A stretch of 64,000 nt of DNA from assembly GCF_039941015.1 (NCBI RefSeq), contig NZ_JBDVFI010000074.1; one strand, given 5' to 3'. The stretch comes from Sedimentitalea sp039941015 (GTDB taxonomy: Bacteria > Pseudomonadota > Alphaproteobacteria > Rhodobacterales > Rhodobacteraceae). Of the stretch, positions 10,001 through 16,677 are shown piece after piece. Under the pieces are notes generated by a model. It made no database searches, had not been told where the DNA came from, and saw only the letters and a list, made by a program, of their open reading frames with translations. The position numbers were made by a program, and so were the translations under genes. The number at the start of each line of letters is the position of its first letter. Within the stretch, counting starts at the first letter, position 1.

Positions 10001-10326
10001 CCAGCGCGATATTGAACGTCGCCCTTGATCAGGCACGAAACACCGGCGAGGGATATTGGTTGCCGCAATTGCTGCGCCTCAAGGCCCGTATGGAAACCAA
10101 CCCCGGTGTCGCCCGCACCCATCTGATGGAAGCCACCGAACGGGCGCGCGCATCCGGCGCCTTAATACTTGATGCGCTGGCAATTATTGACATCCTCTCG
10201 CTGGGCGATGCCGATAACGCTTTAACCCTGCGCGCCCGATTGGATGAGCTCATCGAGGTAGACAAAGTTGAACTGCCCGCCTTTGCCTTGAGCAAGCTTG
10301 AAAGCCTGAAGGCAGAGGTGATTTGA
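7042..10326 (+). CDS. SAM-domain / class III nucleotide cyclase / STAND-type ATPase / TPR-like regulator
   Basis: I start this 1094-residue protein at ATG 7042 because of its ribosome binding site and because the SAM domain then begins the protein. Order: SAM domain (~5-60); class III cyclase (~72-250) with the metal Asp in 'FVDLVGST' (Asp81) and 'YMGDGILAYF' (Asp125); P-loop ATPase (~270-600) with 'AEAGIGKSR' (~300-308) and a Walker B 'LLILFEDLHWAD'; then a long helical TPR-like C-terminus. Such proteins couple signal sensing to cAMP/cGMP production. It is co-directional with, and 79 bp before, the RiPP precursor gene. TOMM loci elsewhere carry kinase-cyclase fusions, so a control role over peptide production is plausible but inferred. 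Confidence 0.88.
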   Translation: MSTELKEFLAAVRLDHRFDDFVANGIDMDVVAELTAEDLGELSLNMGERKRFLKAARTITPSGTAPVAGPERRQLTVMFVDLVGSTALSASHDVEDLRTVVGDYQTCCAGIIKKHNGTIAKYMGDGILAYFGYPSAAEHSAEHAARCGLELIREVNRLTPLPNLQLSCRVAAATGMVIVGDLIGSGDSQERQVVGETPNLAGRLQSLASPDQMVISNSTYQLLKGLFECSSLGKHDLKGFDEPIECFAVDAEHEIESRFRATREGRSLSPLRGREKELDALVAQWNACRKGHLESGLLVAEAGIGKSRLIAELVERISESPHEVIEFSCHPQFKNSALRPIKSFAERLFGWIRGDDAKTRFDKLTDYLERHDMAGDIENFASTLGLPAEGLYEPPTESPQIQRAALAKGLARLLAGRALSAPLLILFEDLHWADTTTLEVLEPLLAGLKGAPVLHVATTRTTDGLALAQDQTVKVQQLSGISGDAAIELTQGLTGGKALSKELTSHILAQAEGNPLFLEELTKSLMESDAISEENGVIRVKRNSIHSEIPTTLQDSLMARLDRVATAKELAQIGAVVGREFSLDLLSFVCEQPPNIVVAGVSVLEQAELVFPVEGKSEKTWIFKHALIQEAAYDSLLRSRRREMHGLIAQAYETTRLEDIASQPEILAHHLGQAGEHGRAIEYGLAAGMGALVRSANADAVAHGRKCLDWVARLPDDRDRGRLELKIQAILTPALMQSQGYSAPDVEESTSRALKLLELHGDLPEAFPNLWGLNMYHHVRSERKHARDVAERFVGLAERVGDGSQLVAGLPTVGQCSWIEGNLADAEAELRRGMDLYEVEAHGMHGAMYGLDSHCYCQLTLSQVLWMTGRNSEATAAADEALSHARSLNHTNTIGMSLLYRIMLKQQNGMREEVAHDVPEALDYCARMGVSTPTSYIAMIANWANRDVAASQEIYEVHNMIGAQLGMTYYRSLGAENAIDANDMETASAILNVALDQARNTGEGYWLPQLLRLKARMETNPGVARTHLMEATERARASGALILDALAIIDILSLGDADNALTLRARLDELIEVDKVELPAFALSKLESLKAEVI

Positions 10327-10405
10327 ACACAAGACTGCACGCCGAACGATCAGTTTGGCATCACGACATGACCCTTAGGATCAACAACTGGGAAGGTGAC
10401 ATTAC

Positions 10406-10819
10406 ATGACTTGGTTTCTGAAAGATTCAGACAACGCCCTTGGGCACGATGCAAAACCCGGAGCATTGGAATCGACGATGCATTGGCAGGTGATCTGGCC
10501 CCGCGCAATTGCCCTTGCCTGGGAAGACGCCGAATTCCATGCCCAACTCAAAGCGGACCCGCGCAAGGCCATAAACGAAAAATTCGGCTATCACCTGATG
10601 GATGATCTTGACCTGACGATCGAAGATGCTCCGGCGGATGCCACGTTTGATTTGTCTCAGGCAACGAATTCAGCTGATGCAGAGCGCGACCCCTGGGCTA
10701 GCCTGCCGCATATGAAGCTGACGCTGTGCATTCCCCCCGCGCCGCCGGTCGAGCTGCAGGGCGTGGCTATCACCTCATATCAGGATACAGGCCGCACCTA
10801 TCCGTTCAGCTGCTGCTGA
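10406..10819 (+). CDS. RiPP (TOMM) precursor peptide with NHLP-like leader
   Basis: A 137-residue protein. Residues ~28-80 resemble nitrile-hydratase-like leader peptides: 'ALAWEDAEFHAQLKADPRKA' followed by 'GYHLMDDLDLTI'. An Asp/Ala/Ser linker (80-100) leads to 'LTLCIPPAPPVELQG' and the terminal 'TSYQDTGRTYPFSCC'. The C-terminal Ser135-Cys136-Cys137 and Thr/Ser at 123, 124, 128 and 131 are candidate heterocyclisation sites. The layout matches the BMA_0021-type TOMM bacteriocin precursors as I know them. 'AAGGTG' lies about 8 nt before ATG 10406. The YcaO enzyme at 4825 is the likely modifier. Mature product and bioactivity are unknown. Confidence 0.85.
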   Translation: MTWFLKDSDNALGHDAKPGALESTMHWQVIWPRAIALAWEDAEFHAQLKADPRKAINEKFGYHLMDDLDLTIEDAPADATFDLSQATNSADAERDPWASLPHMKLTLCIPPAPPVELQGVAITSYQDTGRTYPFSCC

Positions 10820-10847
10820 CCTCAGCAACCTGATAACGAAAACGACT

Positions 10848-10876
10848 GCCACGTGGTGCCGCGAGCGCCGCGTGGC
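10848..10876 (+). terminator. Hairpin after the precursor gene
   Basis: A 12-bp stem (10848-10859 with 10865-10876, two G-U pairs) closes a 5-nt loop, 28 nt past the precursor stop and 2 nt before the convergent metallo-hydrolase stop. No clear U-run follows, so it is a terminator-like or mRNA-stabilising hairpin rather than a textbook intrinsic terminator. Confidence 0.5.
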
Positions 10877-10877
10877 G

Positions 10878-11675
10878 CTACATTTCTACGGTCTTGCAAG
10901 GGCCGACATCCAGCCGATGGATATGTGATGCCATGGCTGGAGGAAAATATGTTCGCACCAAGGGGTCGTGGCCGGGAATGATCAACTGGGGCGCCGAGGC
11001 CAGACGACGCAAGGTGTCAAAACCGTCCAGCATGTTCTGCAGGTCGACGACAATTGGAAACGGTTTGCGGGCAAACACATTCTCATAAAAATGAGACGCG
11101 TCCGAGGCCAAGACCAGCCATCCGGCCTGGGTTCGGACCCGCACGCATTGTAGCCCACGGCTGTGCCCACCAAGGCAATGCACGCTAACCCCTTCGGCAA
11201 TCTCGGCCGCGCCTTCATGAAACACGACCTTACCCGCATACAGCCGCATGATCGCCTCGCAGACATGCCCGGCTGTATACGGCATCTTCAGTGTTTCGTG
11301 ACACATACAAGGCCCGGTCGCATAGGCCATCTCGGCCGTCTGAAGGTGCAGCGTTGCATTCGGAAACAGGTGTAATCCGCCCGCATGGTCATAGTGCAAA
11401 TGCGTGACGATGATCCGTGTAATATCCTGAGGCGCAACACCGAACGGTCTGAGCGCCTCACAGGGATCAAGCCGTATGGGTCGAGCGCGCGCCTGCGCCT
11501 CGGTGTCATCATAGCCGGTGTCCACGAGGATGACCTCGTTATCACGCCGCAGCAACCACATGAAATAATCCATCGGATGCGGCGCATCGTGATTGTCGTC
11601 AAATAAGAAACTGTCGGTGCGCGTCCGTGCATTCCGGTCGGCGTATTTGATGCAATAGACTTCCCAGTCGCTCAT
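10878..11675 (-). CDS. Metallo-beta-lactamase-fold hydrolase, N-acyl-homoserine-lactonase family type
   Basis: A 265-residue MBL-fold protein. Metal ligands are visible as HxHxDH in 'THLHYDHAGGLH', a His in 'LGGHSRGLQ', an Asp in 'LASDASHFYEN' and a final His in 'IPGHDPLV'. The 'YDDTEAQAR' segment and overall length match the AHL-lactonase-like group (AttM/AiiA relatives), which open lactone rings, although many members act on other esters. ATG 11675 overlaps the upstream stop by 4 bp (ATGA), coupling it to the ABM gene. It is convergent with the RiPP precursor gene. Quorum quenching or detoxification is possible; the substrate is not readable. Confidence 0.82.
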   Translation of the reverse strand: MSDWEVYCIKYADRNARTRTDSFLFDDNHDAPHPMDYFMWLLRRDNEVILVDTGYDDTEAQARARPIRLDPCEALRPFGVAPQDITRIIVTHLHYDHAGGLHLFPNATLHLQTAEMAYATGPCMCHETLKMPYTAGHVCEAIMRLYAGKVVFHEGAAEIAEGVSVHCLGGHSRGLQCVRVRTQAGWLVLASDASHFYENVFARKPFPIVVDLQNMLDGFDTLRRLASAPQLIIPGHDPLVRTYFPPAMASHIHRLDVGPCKTVEM

Positions 11676-11962
11676 GTCGGAACCTGATCATAGGTCCGTA
11701 CTTCCTTGGCGGCGACCATCGGCTGCACTCTGGTATCAAAATCCACAAAATGGCGGCTGTTCAGATGGGTTTGGAAGGCAGCCCGGTCCTCATAAAGTTC
11801 GTATAGAAAAACCTCCTCCGAACGCTCTTCGTCAGTGCAGACATCAAACCGATGGCAACCGGGTTCTGTTGCAAGCGAGGTTGCAGCGTTTTGCATCATC
11901 TCTGGCAGGAACGCACTGATATGTCCGGACTTGATCCGGAAGGTGACGACAACCGCATACAT
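11672..11962 (-). CDS. Antibiotic biosynthesis monooxygenase (ABM) domain protein
   Basis: A 96-residue dimeric alpha/beta-barrel protein: 'MYAVVVTFRIKSGH', 'MMQNAATSLATEPGCHRFDV', 'FLYELYEDRAAFQTHLNSRHF'. I place the start at ATG 11962, not at the longer in-frame ATG 12040, because 'GGGGAGGA' lies about 7 nt upstream and the longer N-terminus lacks family character. ABM proteins include quinol monooxygenases and heme-degrading IsdG types; the conserved residues here fit the general group only. The gene overlaps the MBL gene by 4 bp and lies below the inverted repeat at 12023. Confidence 0.82.
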   Translation of the reverse strand: MYAVVVTFRIKSGHISAFLPEMMQNAATSLATEPGCHRFDVCTDEERSEEVFLYELYEDRAAFQTHLNSRHFVDFDTRVQPMVAAKEVRTYDQVPT

Positions 11963-12022
11963 TCTGCATTCCTCCCCCCCAGTAGACGCGCCATGATAGG
12001 TCGGCTTTCCAGGGCCAAATAC

Positions 12023-12060
12023 CCACCATAACGCATTCATTTATGTATGCATTATGGTGG
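12023..12060 (-). promoter_or_regulatory. Large inverted repeat upstream of the ABM-MBL operon
   Basis: Bases 12023-12036 and 12047-12060 form 14-nt inverted arms with one mismatch and a 10-nt spacer. The repeat starts 60 nt upstream of the ABM start codon. It could be an operator for a dimeric repressor or a 5'-UTR hairpin. No regulator gene is adjacent. Confidence 0.55.
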
Positions 12061-12082
12061 CTTATCGTCAACGCTTTGATCC

Positions 12083-12126
12083 AGCCCCAAGTATTTGGCA
12101 GCGATCGGCTATGATGGCTTGGGGCT
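12083..12126. repeat. Inverted repeat between the hmu operon end and the ABM promoter
   Basis: Nine-nucleotide perfect arms 'AGCCCCAAG' (12083-12091) and 'CTTGGGGCT' (12118-12126) are separated by 26 nt. It lies downstream of hmuV (minus strand), so it may end hmu transcription, but the long loop and lack of a U-tract make this uncertain. I see no gene in 12061-12227. Confidence 0.35.
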
Positions 12127-12227
12127 CGAAATCCGAAACAGCCAACTGACATTTGGGCAGACATTTCCGGATGTTGTGCGCCCTACCCGGCGAGTACGAC
12201 AATACCACATACTTCTGTGCCGCACCC

Positions 12228-13007
12228 TTAGGCTGCGCTGTGAGGCAGCACAAAAAAACTGCCATCAGGCGGTGCGCTATTCACCCGCAAGGCCGGGCCA
12301 TAGGCCGCCGACAAGGTCGCATCGTTGAAGATCTCGGACACAGGCCCCGCCGCTGTAACGCGACCATGTCGCATCAGAACGACGTGGTTGGCAAACATCG
12401 CAGTGAGGTTCAGGTCGTGCATCACGGTAACAACTCCGCCCCCACGCTCGGCATAGTCGCGCGTCAGCCGCATCACCATCAACTGATGTCCGATATCGAG
12501 GCTTGCCACCGGCTCGTCCAGCAACAGCCACCGGGGAGCACCGTCGATCACCGGCTCCCACACCTGTAACATAACGCGGGCCAACTGCACCCGTTGTTGT
12601 TCACCTCCCGACAATTCCTGATAAAGCCGCGCCCCATATCCGGCCAGCCCTACGGCGGCGAGCGCCCGCCGTGGCAATTCTGAACGGGGCCGTGCGCTGC
12701 GCGCGGCCTGCCCCAAATGCACCACCTCCGCGACCGTGAACGGAAAGGCGAGCGTCACCGATTGCGGCAGCACCGCCCGAATAGAGGCCAGTTCCGCCCC
12801 GCGATGCGCCGTCAGATCACGGCCATTGACCTGCACGCGTCCGGTATAGGGCACCTCGGCACAAAGCGCCCTCAGCAATGTGGTTTTGCCCGAACCATTC
12901 GGGCCAACGATCGCTGTCACGTCACCCGCCCGTGCGGTGAAATCCACATCCGACAGGATCGTATGCCGACCCAAAGTCACTGATATGCCGCGCCCTTCAA
13001 ACGTCAC
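12228..13007 (-). CDS. hmuV: Hemin ABC transporter ATP-binding protein
   Basis: A 259-residue ABC ATPase. Walker A 'GPNGSGKTT' is at residues ~35-43, the signature is 'LSGGEQQRVQLARVM', Walker B is 'WLLLDEPVASLD' and the switch His lies in 'VVTVMHDLN'. It powers heme import with HmuU and HmuT. I choose GTG 13007 as start because it overlaps the hmuU stop as GTGA, matching the other junctions of this operon; an ATG at 13043 would add 12 atypical residues. It is the last gene of hmuSTUV. Heme specificity rests on the neighbouring hmuS and hemP. Confidence 0.92.
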   Translation of the reverse strand: MTFEGRGISVTLGRHTILSDVDFTARAGDVTAIVGPNGSGKTTLLRALCAEVPYTGRVQVNGRDLTAHRGAELASIRAVLPQSVTLAFPFTVAEVVHLGQAARSARPRSELPRRALAAVGLAGYGARLYQELSGGEQQRVQLARVMLQVWEPVIDGAPRWLLLDEPVASLDIGHQLMVMRLTRDYAERGGGVVTVMHDLNLTAMFANHVVLMRHGRVTAAGPVSEIFNDATLSAAYGPALRVNSAPPDGSFFVLPHSAA

Positions 13008-14080
13008 AGAGCCAACTCTCCCCGCCGCTGCATCAAGATGCACAGGAACACCGGCGCCCCCATAATCGCGGTCACGATCCCGATGGGCAGTTCTGCTGGC
13101 GCGATCACGATCCGCCCCGCAATGTCAGCGGCCAACAGCAGGCTCGCACCCAGCAACGCGGCATTCGGCAAGAGCGTCGTGTGATCTGGCCCAGAGCCCA
13201 ACCGCAACAAATGCGGCACCACAATGCCGACAAAACCGATACCGCCTGACACGGCCACCGCCGCCCCGGTCGCGGCGGCCACCACCAGCACGGCCAGCGT
13301 TTTCAACCGTTGCACCGGGACACCCAGATGCGCTGCAGGAGCCTCGCCCAGTGCGAGCGCATTCAGTCCGCGTGCCAGAAAGGGCGAGGCAGCCAGCGCG
13401 ATCAGTATGATCGGAGCGGCCACAGAGACCCGCGCCCATGTGGAGCCGGCGAGCGATCCCAGTTGCCAAAAGTTCAAGTCGCGCAATTGCTGATCATCCG
13501 CCATATAGATCAACAGCCCCGATCCTGCTGCCGCCATCGCACCAATCGCGATGCCGCCTAACAGCATCGTTGCAACCGAGGTTTGACCAGCCCTTGTCGA
13601 AATCCGGTAAAGCACCATGATCGTGATCCAGCTTCCGGCAAAAGCTGCCAGTGGCACCAGATGCGGACCAGCGATCGCCGCCATCGACGTGGGCAGCGAA
13701 GCCCCAAGTACAATCGCGCTGATCGCACCAAGGGCTGCACCGGAACTTACCCCGACGAGCGCCGGATCGGCCAGCGGATTGCGAAACAACCCCTGCAACA
13801 CGGCCCCCGAGACAGCGAGCGCTGCTCCGACCAGAATTGCCATCACCGTGCGCGGCAACCGGATGTTCCAAAGGATCGCGCTGTCTATCGGCGCAAGCGC
13901 GCGTCCCTGCAACAGATCAGCCAGAGCTGACCACAGCGATGTGCCCGCTGCCCCCATCGCGAGGCTCGCCGTCGCCATCACCAGCAGCAGCAGGATCAGC
14001 CAGAGGCTTAGGCGGCGAGCACCGACCCGGCGGTCCACGACCACCTCTGCATCAGCAGCCTCGACCGCAGCCACGCTCAT
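13004..14080 (-). CDS. hmuU: Hemin ABC transporter permease
   Basis: A 358-residue FecCD-family permease with about nine to ten transmembrane helices after a short cytoplasmic N-terminus. Family motifs include 'RLPRTVMAILVGAALAVSGA', 'QGLFRNPLADPALVGVSSG' and the late 'GIGFVGIVVPHLLRL'. It forms the inner-membrane heme channel with HmuV. ATG 14080 overlaps the hmuT stop (ATGA) and its own stop overlaps the hmuV GTG, so translation of the operon is tightly coupled. Confidence 0.94.
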   Translation of the reverse strand: MSVAAVEAADAEVVVDRRVGARRLSLWLILLLLVMATASLAMGAAGTSLWSALADLLQGRALAPIDSAILWNIRLPRTVMAILVGAALAVSGAVLQGLFRNPLADPALVGVSSGAALGAISAIVLGASLPTSMAAIAGPHLVPLAAFAGSWITIMVLYRISTRAGQTSVATMLLGGIAIGAMAAAGSGLLIYMADDQQLRDLNFWQLGSLAGSTWARVSVAAPIILIALAASPFLARGLNALALGEAPAAHLGVPVQRLKTLAVLVVAAATGAAVAVSGGIGFVGIVVPHLLRLGSGPDHTTLLPNAALLGASLLLAADIAGRIVIAPAELPIGIVTAIMGAPVFLCILMQRRGELAL

Positions 14081-14940
14081 GATCCGGCAGGGCCGTAAAT
14101 GTGATCAGCCAGTTCTGTCACGGCCTGGGCCGTTCGCGGGCCAAAGCCCAGCAGGTATTGTCCATCCATTCGGATCAGCGCCATTTCCTGACCGGCGGGC
14201 GTCGCCGCAAGCGCCGGAAGGGAAAGGACCGCCGCATCGTCTGCCATTCCCGATCCGCGACGGTCCATCATCAGGATAATGTCAGGCGCTGCGGCAATCA
14301 TCGCCTCTTCGCTTACCGGCTTGTAGCCGCTGAACCCGTTCATTGCATTGACCGCACCCGCCAGTTCGATCACGGATGACGCCTCGGTGTCATGCCCGGC
14401 CGCCAGAATACGACCGCCCTGCAGGCTGAGCACGAACAATACCCGCTTACGCGAGTGCTCCGGAACCTCCGCAGCGCGGTCGGCGACGACCTTCATCTGC
14501 GCGCTGACCTGTTTCGCCAGTTCGTTTGCCGGCTCGTCAACGCCCAACGCGTCCCCGACCGCACGTATCTTGGTTGCGATCCCCTCGGATGTTGGCACAT
14601 CCGGGATCAGAACCAATGGCACATTCGCTTCGCGCAACAACTCCAACGTTTCGGGTGGTCCGGCATCCTCTTCGGCCAGAATCAACCCCGGTTTCATCGC
14701 CAATACCCCTTCGGGAGACAGGGCACGGACATAGCCCACATTGGGCAACGCCTGTGCCTCTTGCGGAAAGGTCGACGTGGTATCCCGCGCAACCAATCGG
14801 TCCTGCGCACCCAGAGCATAGATGATCTCGGTGATCGATCCGCCTGCGGACACGATGTTTACATGATCGGCCTGCGCCGAACCGGAGACCATGGACAGCG
14901 CAACCGCCGCCCACAGACAAGTCATCTTGAATCGTGGCAT
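14077..14940 (-). CDS. hmuT: Periplasmic hemin-binding protein
   Basis: A 287-residue class III binding protein with a cleavable signal peptide (about residues 1-24, ending 'GSAQA'). The mature start 'DHVNIVSAGGSITEIIYALG' is typical of heme- and cobalamin-binding BtuF-like proteins. 'VGYVRALSPEGVLAMKPGLI' and 'VLFVLSLQGGRILAAG' follow. It delivers heme from the outer-membrane receptor to HmuUV. The ATG overlaps the hmuS stop by one base (TGATG). No outer-membrane receptor gene lies in this operon; the heme receptor at 47197 is a candidate partner. Confidence 0.93.
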   Translation of the reverse strand: MPRFKMTCLWAAVALSMVSGSAQADHVNIVSAGGSITEIIYALGAQDRLVARDTTSTFPQEAQALPNVGYVRALSPEGVLAMKPGLILAEEDAGPPETLELLREANVPLVLIPDVPTSEGIATKIRAVGDALGVDEPANELAKQVSAQMKVVADRAAEVPEHSRKRVLFVLSLQGGRILAAGHDTEASSVIELAGAVNAMNGFSGYKPVSEEAMIAAAPDIILMMDRRGSGMADDAAVLSLPALAATPAGQEMALIRMDGQYLLGFGPRTAQAVTELADHIYGPAGS

Positions 14941-16088
14941 CAGACGGTCTCAGTCGCCAGATCGGGCAACTTGGCGACGATATCACGCCAGGCCGGCCGA
15001 TCATCCTTGCCCTCCTTGCCGACGCCGAATACCTGAAAGATCAGCGCGCCTTCGGCATCAAACGCCTCGACCGAGACCGCCGGGCCGCGCTTGGTCGGCT
15101 TGTCCACCGCCCAGACCTCGGCGACGTGATCCTGACGCAGGTGCAGGCTGAATCCGGAATCAAGTATGTTCTGCCACGGGCCCATCGGCCTGAGCGTCTG
15201 GATCGGCCCGGAATGAATCTGGATACATCCCCGATTGCCGACAAACACCATGACTCCGATGCCTTCCGCCTGAACGGCCTGCAACATGTCCACCACGGCG
15301 CCCGGTTCGAGCTGACGTACAAACGGCGCACCCGCAATGCGATAGGCGCCAAGCCGGTTCATGCGCAAACGAGCAGTCAGTGTCAGAAACTGATGTGTAT
15401 CCGTCAGTCGGGCCCATTCCTGCCGCAAAACGTCCAGCTTGTCAGGATTTGATCGTGCCGCTTCGACCGGCGCACGCGCGCTCACTGCCAAGGTCTCGGA
15501 CTGTTCCTCATGCCGCAGGCGATCCACCGCATTGGCCCAGGCATCGCTGTTTGATCTCTCGCGCAGGAAAATCTTGTGAACTGCGTCGCCTGCCGCATCA
15601 AAGACCTGAAGGCTGCGGCGCAACCCGGCATCTGTCGGTTTCTCCACCGCGAATGCATATTGCCAATGTTTGGGAAACATCCGCAAATCAATGTCGTCAT
15701 TTAATACCATCGAGGCATGCACGCCCGAATGGTAGTTGGCATAGGTGCCGATTTTCTCATGCACCACCGACCGGTTCCGGGTCAGCGCCATCACCTCGCT
15801 CAGCTCACAAGCGGCGGCCATGATGCCATCCGGATGCGCCACAAGACGTGTTGCGCCCTTGCCGATCCGCGCGGCCAAAAGCTGCGCTTCGGAAATGCCG
15901 AGGCTCTCGGCCAGATCGCGTTCACGGGTGTTTGGATTCTCCGTTTCCGCTCTGCGGATTTCTTCAGGAGTGGGGATGCCATCCAGCGCCATTTGGACCT
16001 CTGTCATTTTTTCTGGTTTCAGAAGACGTCTGGCTTGGGCAACGGTTTGACGCACCCTTGGCTGGATTGCCGACGGGACCGACGGCAC
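14940..16088 (-). CDS. hmuS: Hemin-degrading/carrier factor HmuS (ChuS/HemS family)
   Basis: A 382-residue cytoplasmic protein made of two similar halves, as in HemS/ChuS. The first half contains 'MALTRNRSVVHEKIGTY' and 'LRMFPKHWQYAFAVEKPT'; the second repeats the theme with 'MVFVGNRGCIQIHSGPIQTL' and 'LDSGFSLHLRQDHVAEVWAV'. The family receives imported heme and either traffics or degrades it to release iron. It is the first gene of hmuSTUV, with start ATG 16088. A weak ribosome binding site leaves open a later start at the internal Met28. The gene is divergent from the hemP operon. Confidence 0.93.
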   Translation of the reverse strand: MPSVPSAIQPRVRQTVAQARRLLKPEKMTEVQMALDGIPTPEEIRRAETENPNTRERDLAESLGISEAQLLAARIGKGATRLVAHPDGIMAAACELSEVMALTRNRSVVHEKIGTYANYHSGVHASMVLNDDIDLRMFPKHWQYAFAVEKPTDAGLRRSLQVFDAAGDAVHKIFLRERSNSDAWANAVDRLRHEEQSETLAVSARAPVEAARSNPDKLDVLRQEWARLTDTHQFLTLTARLRMNRLGAYRIAGAPFVRQLEPGAVVDMLQAVQAEGIGVMVFVGNRGCIQIHSGPIQTLRPMGPWQNILDSGFSLHLRQDHVAEVWAVDKPTKRGPAVSVEAFDAEGALIFQVFGVGKEGKDDRPAWRDIVAKLPDLATETV

Positions 16089-16214
16089 ATAATGTTGATT
16101 CTTTTAGTCGGCTTTATCCCCCCCTGCAAGCTGTCATTGAATGCGACACAGGATCAGGCACCGGATCAAATGCCCAAGTTTCACGCGACAAAGCACATTT
16201 TTGACCTTCACATT

Positions 16215-16237
16215 AACCCGATCAAAAGAATCGGGTT
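16215..16237. promoter_or_regulatory. Inverted repeat in the hmuS/hemP divergent promoter region
   Basis: 'AACCCGAT' (16215-16222) and 'ATCGGGTT' (16230-16237) are perfect 8-nt arms around a 7-nt loop, midway between the divergent hmu and hemP operons. It could be an operator shared by both heme operons. The rest of 16089-16333 is AT-rich intergenic DNA with no gene. Confidence 0.4.
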
Positions 16238-16333
16238 TACAATTCCCAGCATTTTAGTCAGAAATAATCTCGAAACCCAGCCACCTTGCTTTGACCAAGG
16301 CAGCCCGGACCCTGTGCAATGAGAGGAATGTTG

Positions 16334-16507
16334 ATGACATATCCGACACCTTTGCGTCCCGCGTCCGGCGACCGCCCCACGCGACAACGCACCCAATATC
16401 TGGACGCCGCATCCTGGCCGGATTTGCTGCAACTCACGTCAGAAACCGTCGACCCGGACATCGCCCTTGTCGAGCAGGTTCAGCGCCGGGCGGAGGCAGC
16501 ACAATGA
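16334..16507 (+). CDS. Small unknown protein at the head of the hemP operon
   Basis: A 57-residue protein, basic at its start and acidic in the middle, without a signal peptide or membrane segment. I do not recognise a domain. I place the start at ATG 16334 because 'GAGAGGA' lies 6 nt upstream; ATGs at 16319 and 16328 are in frame but lack that spacing. Its stop overlaps the hemP start as ATGA, so it is translated together with hemP. The coupling implies a heme- or iron-related role, but this is only context. Confidence 0.6.
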   Translation: MTYPTPLRPASGDRPTRQRTQYLDAASWPDLLQLTSETVDPDIALVEQVQRRAEAAQ

Positions 16508-16677
16508 ACAGTTCTGCCTCGACACCCAAGATGATCGACATCAACGCGCTGACCGAAACGCCGGGCTACGACGTGCGCACGCTGACCAATGGCGGCGATC
16601 AGGCTTTGCTGGTTCTGGATGGTCAGGTCTACTCGCTTCGCATCACCCGCGCCGGAAAGTTGATCCTGACCAAATGA
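16504..16677 (+). CDS. hemP: Hemin uptake protein HemP
   Basis: A 57-residue protein with the HemP signature: 'IDINALTE' near residues 11-18, then 'LVLDGQVYSLRITRAGKLILTK' at the C-terminus. HemP proteins are small heme-uptake factors usually encoded beside hmu genes; in some beta- and alphaproteobacteria they activate heme receptor expression. The start codon overlaps the previous stop (ATGA) and the stop overlaps the next start (ATGA). It is divergent from hmuSTUV across 16089-16333. Confidence 0.9.
   Translation: MNSSASTPKMIDINALTETPGYDVRTLTNGGDQALLVLDGQVYSLRITRAGKLILTK

Noticed and set aside
12041..12227. Short frames between hmuV and the ABM gene
   Set aside because: They overlap the inverted repeats and have no ribosome site or recognisable protein.
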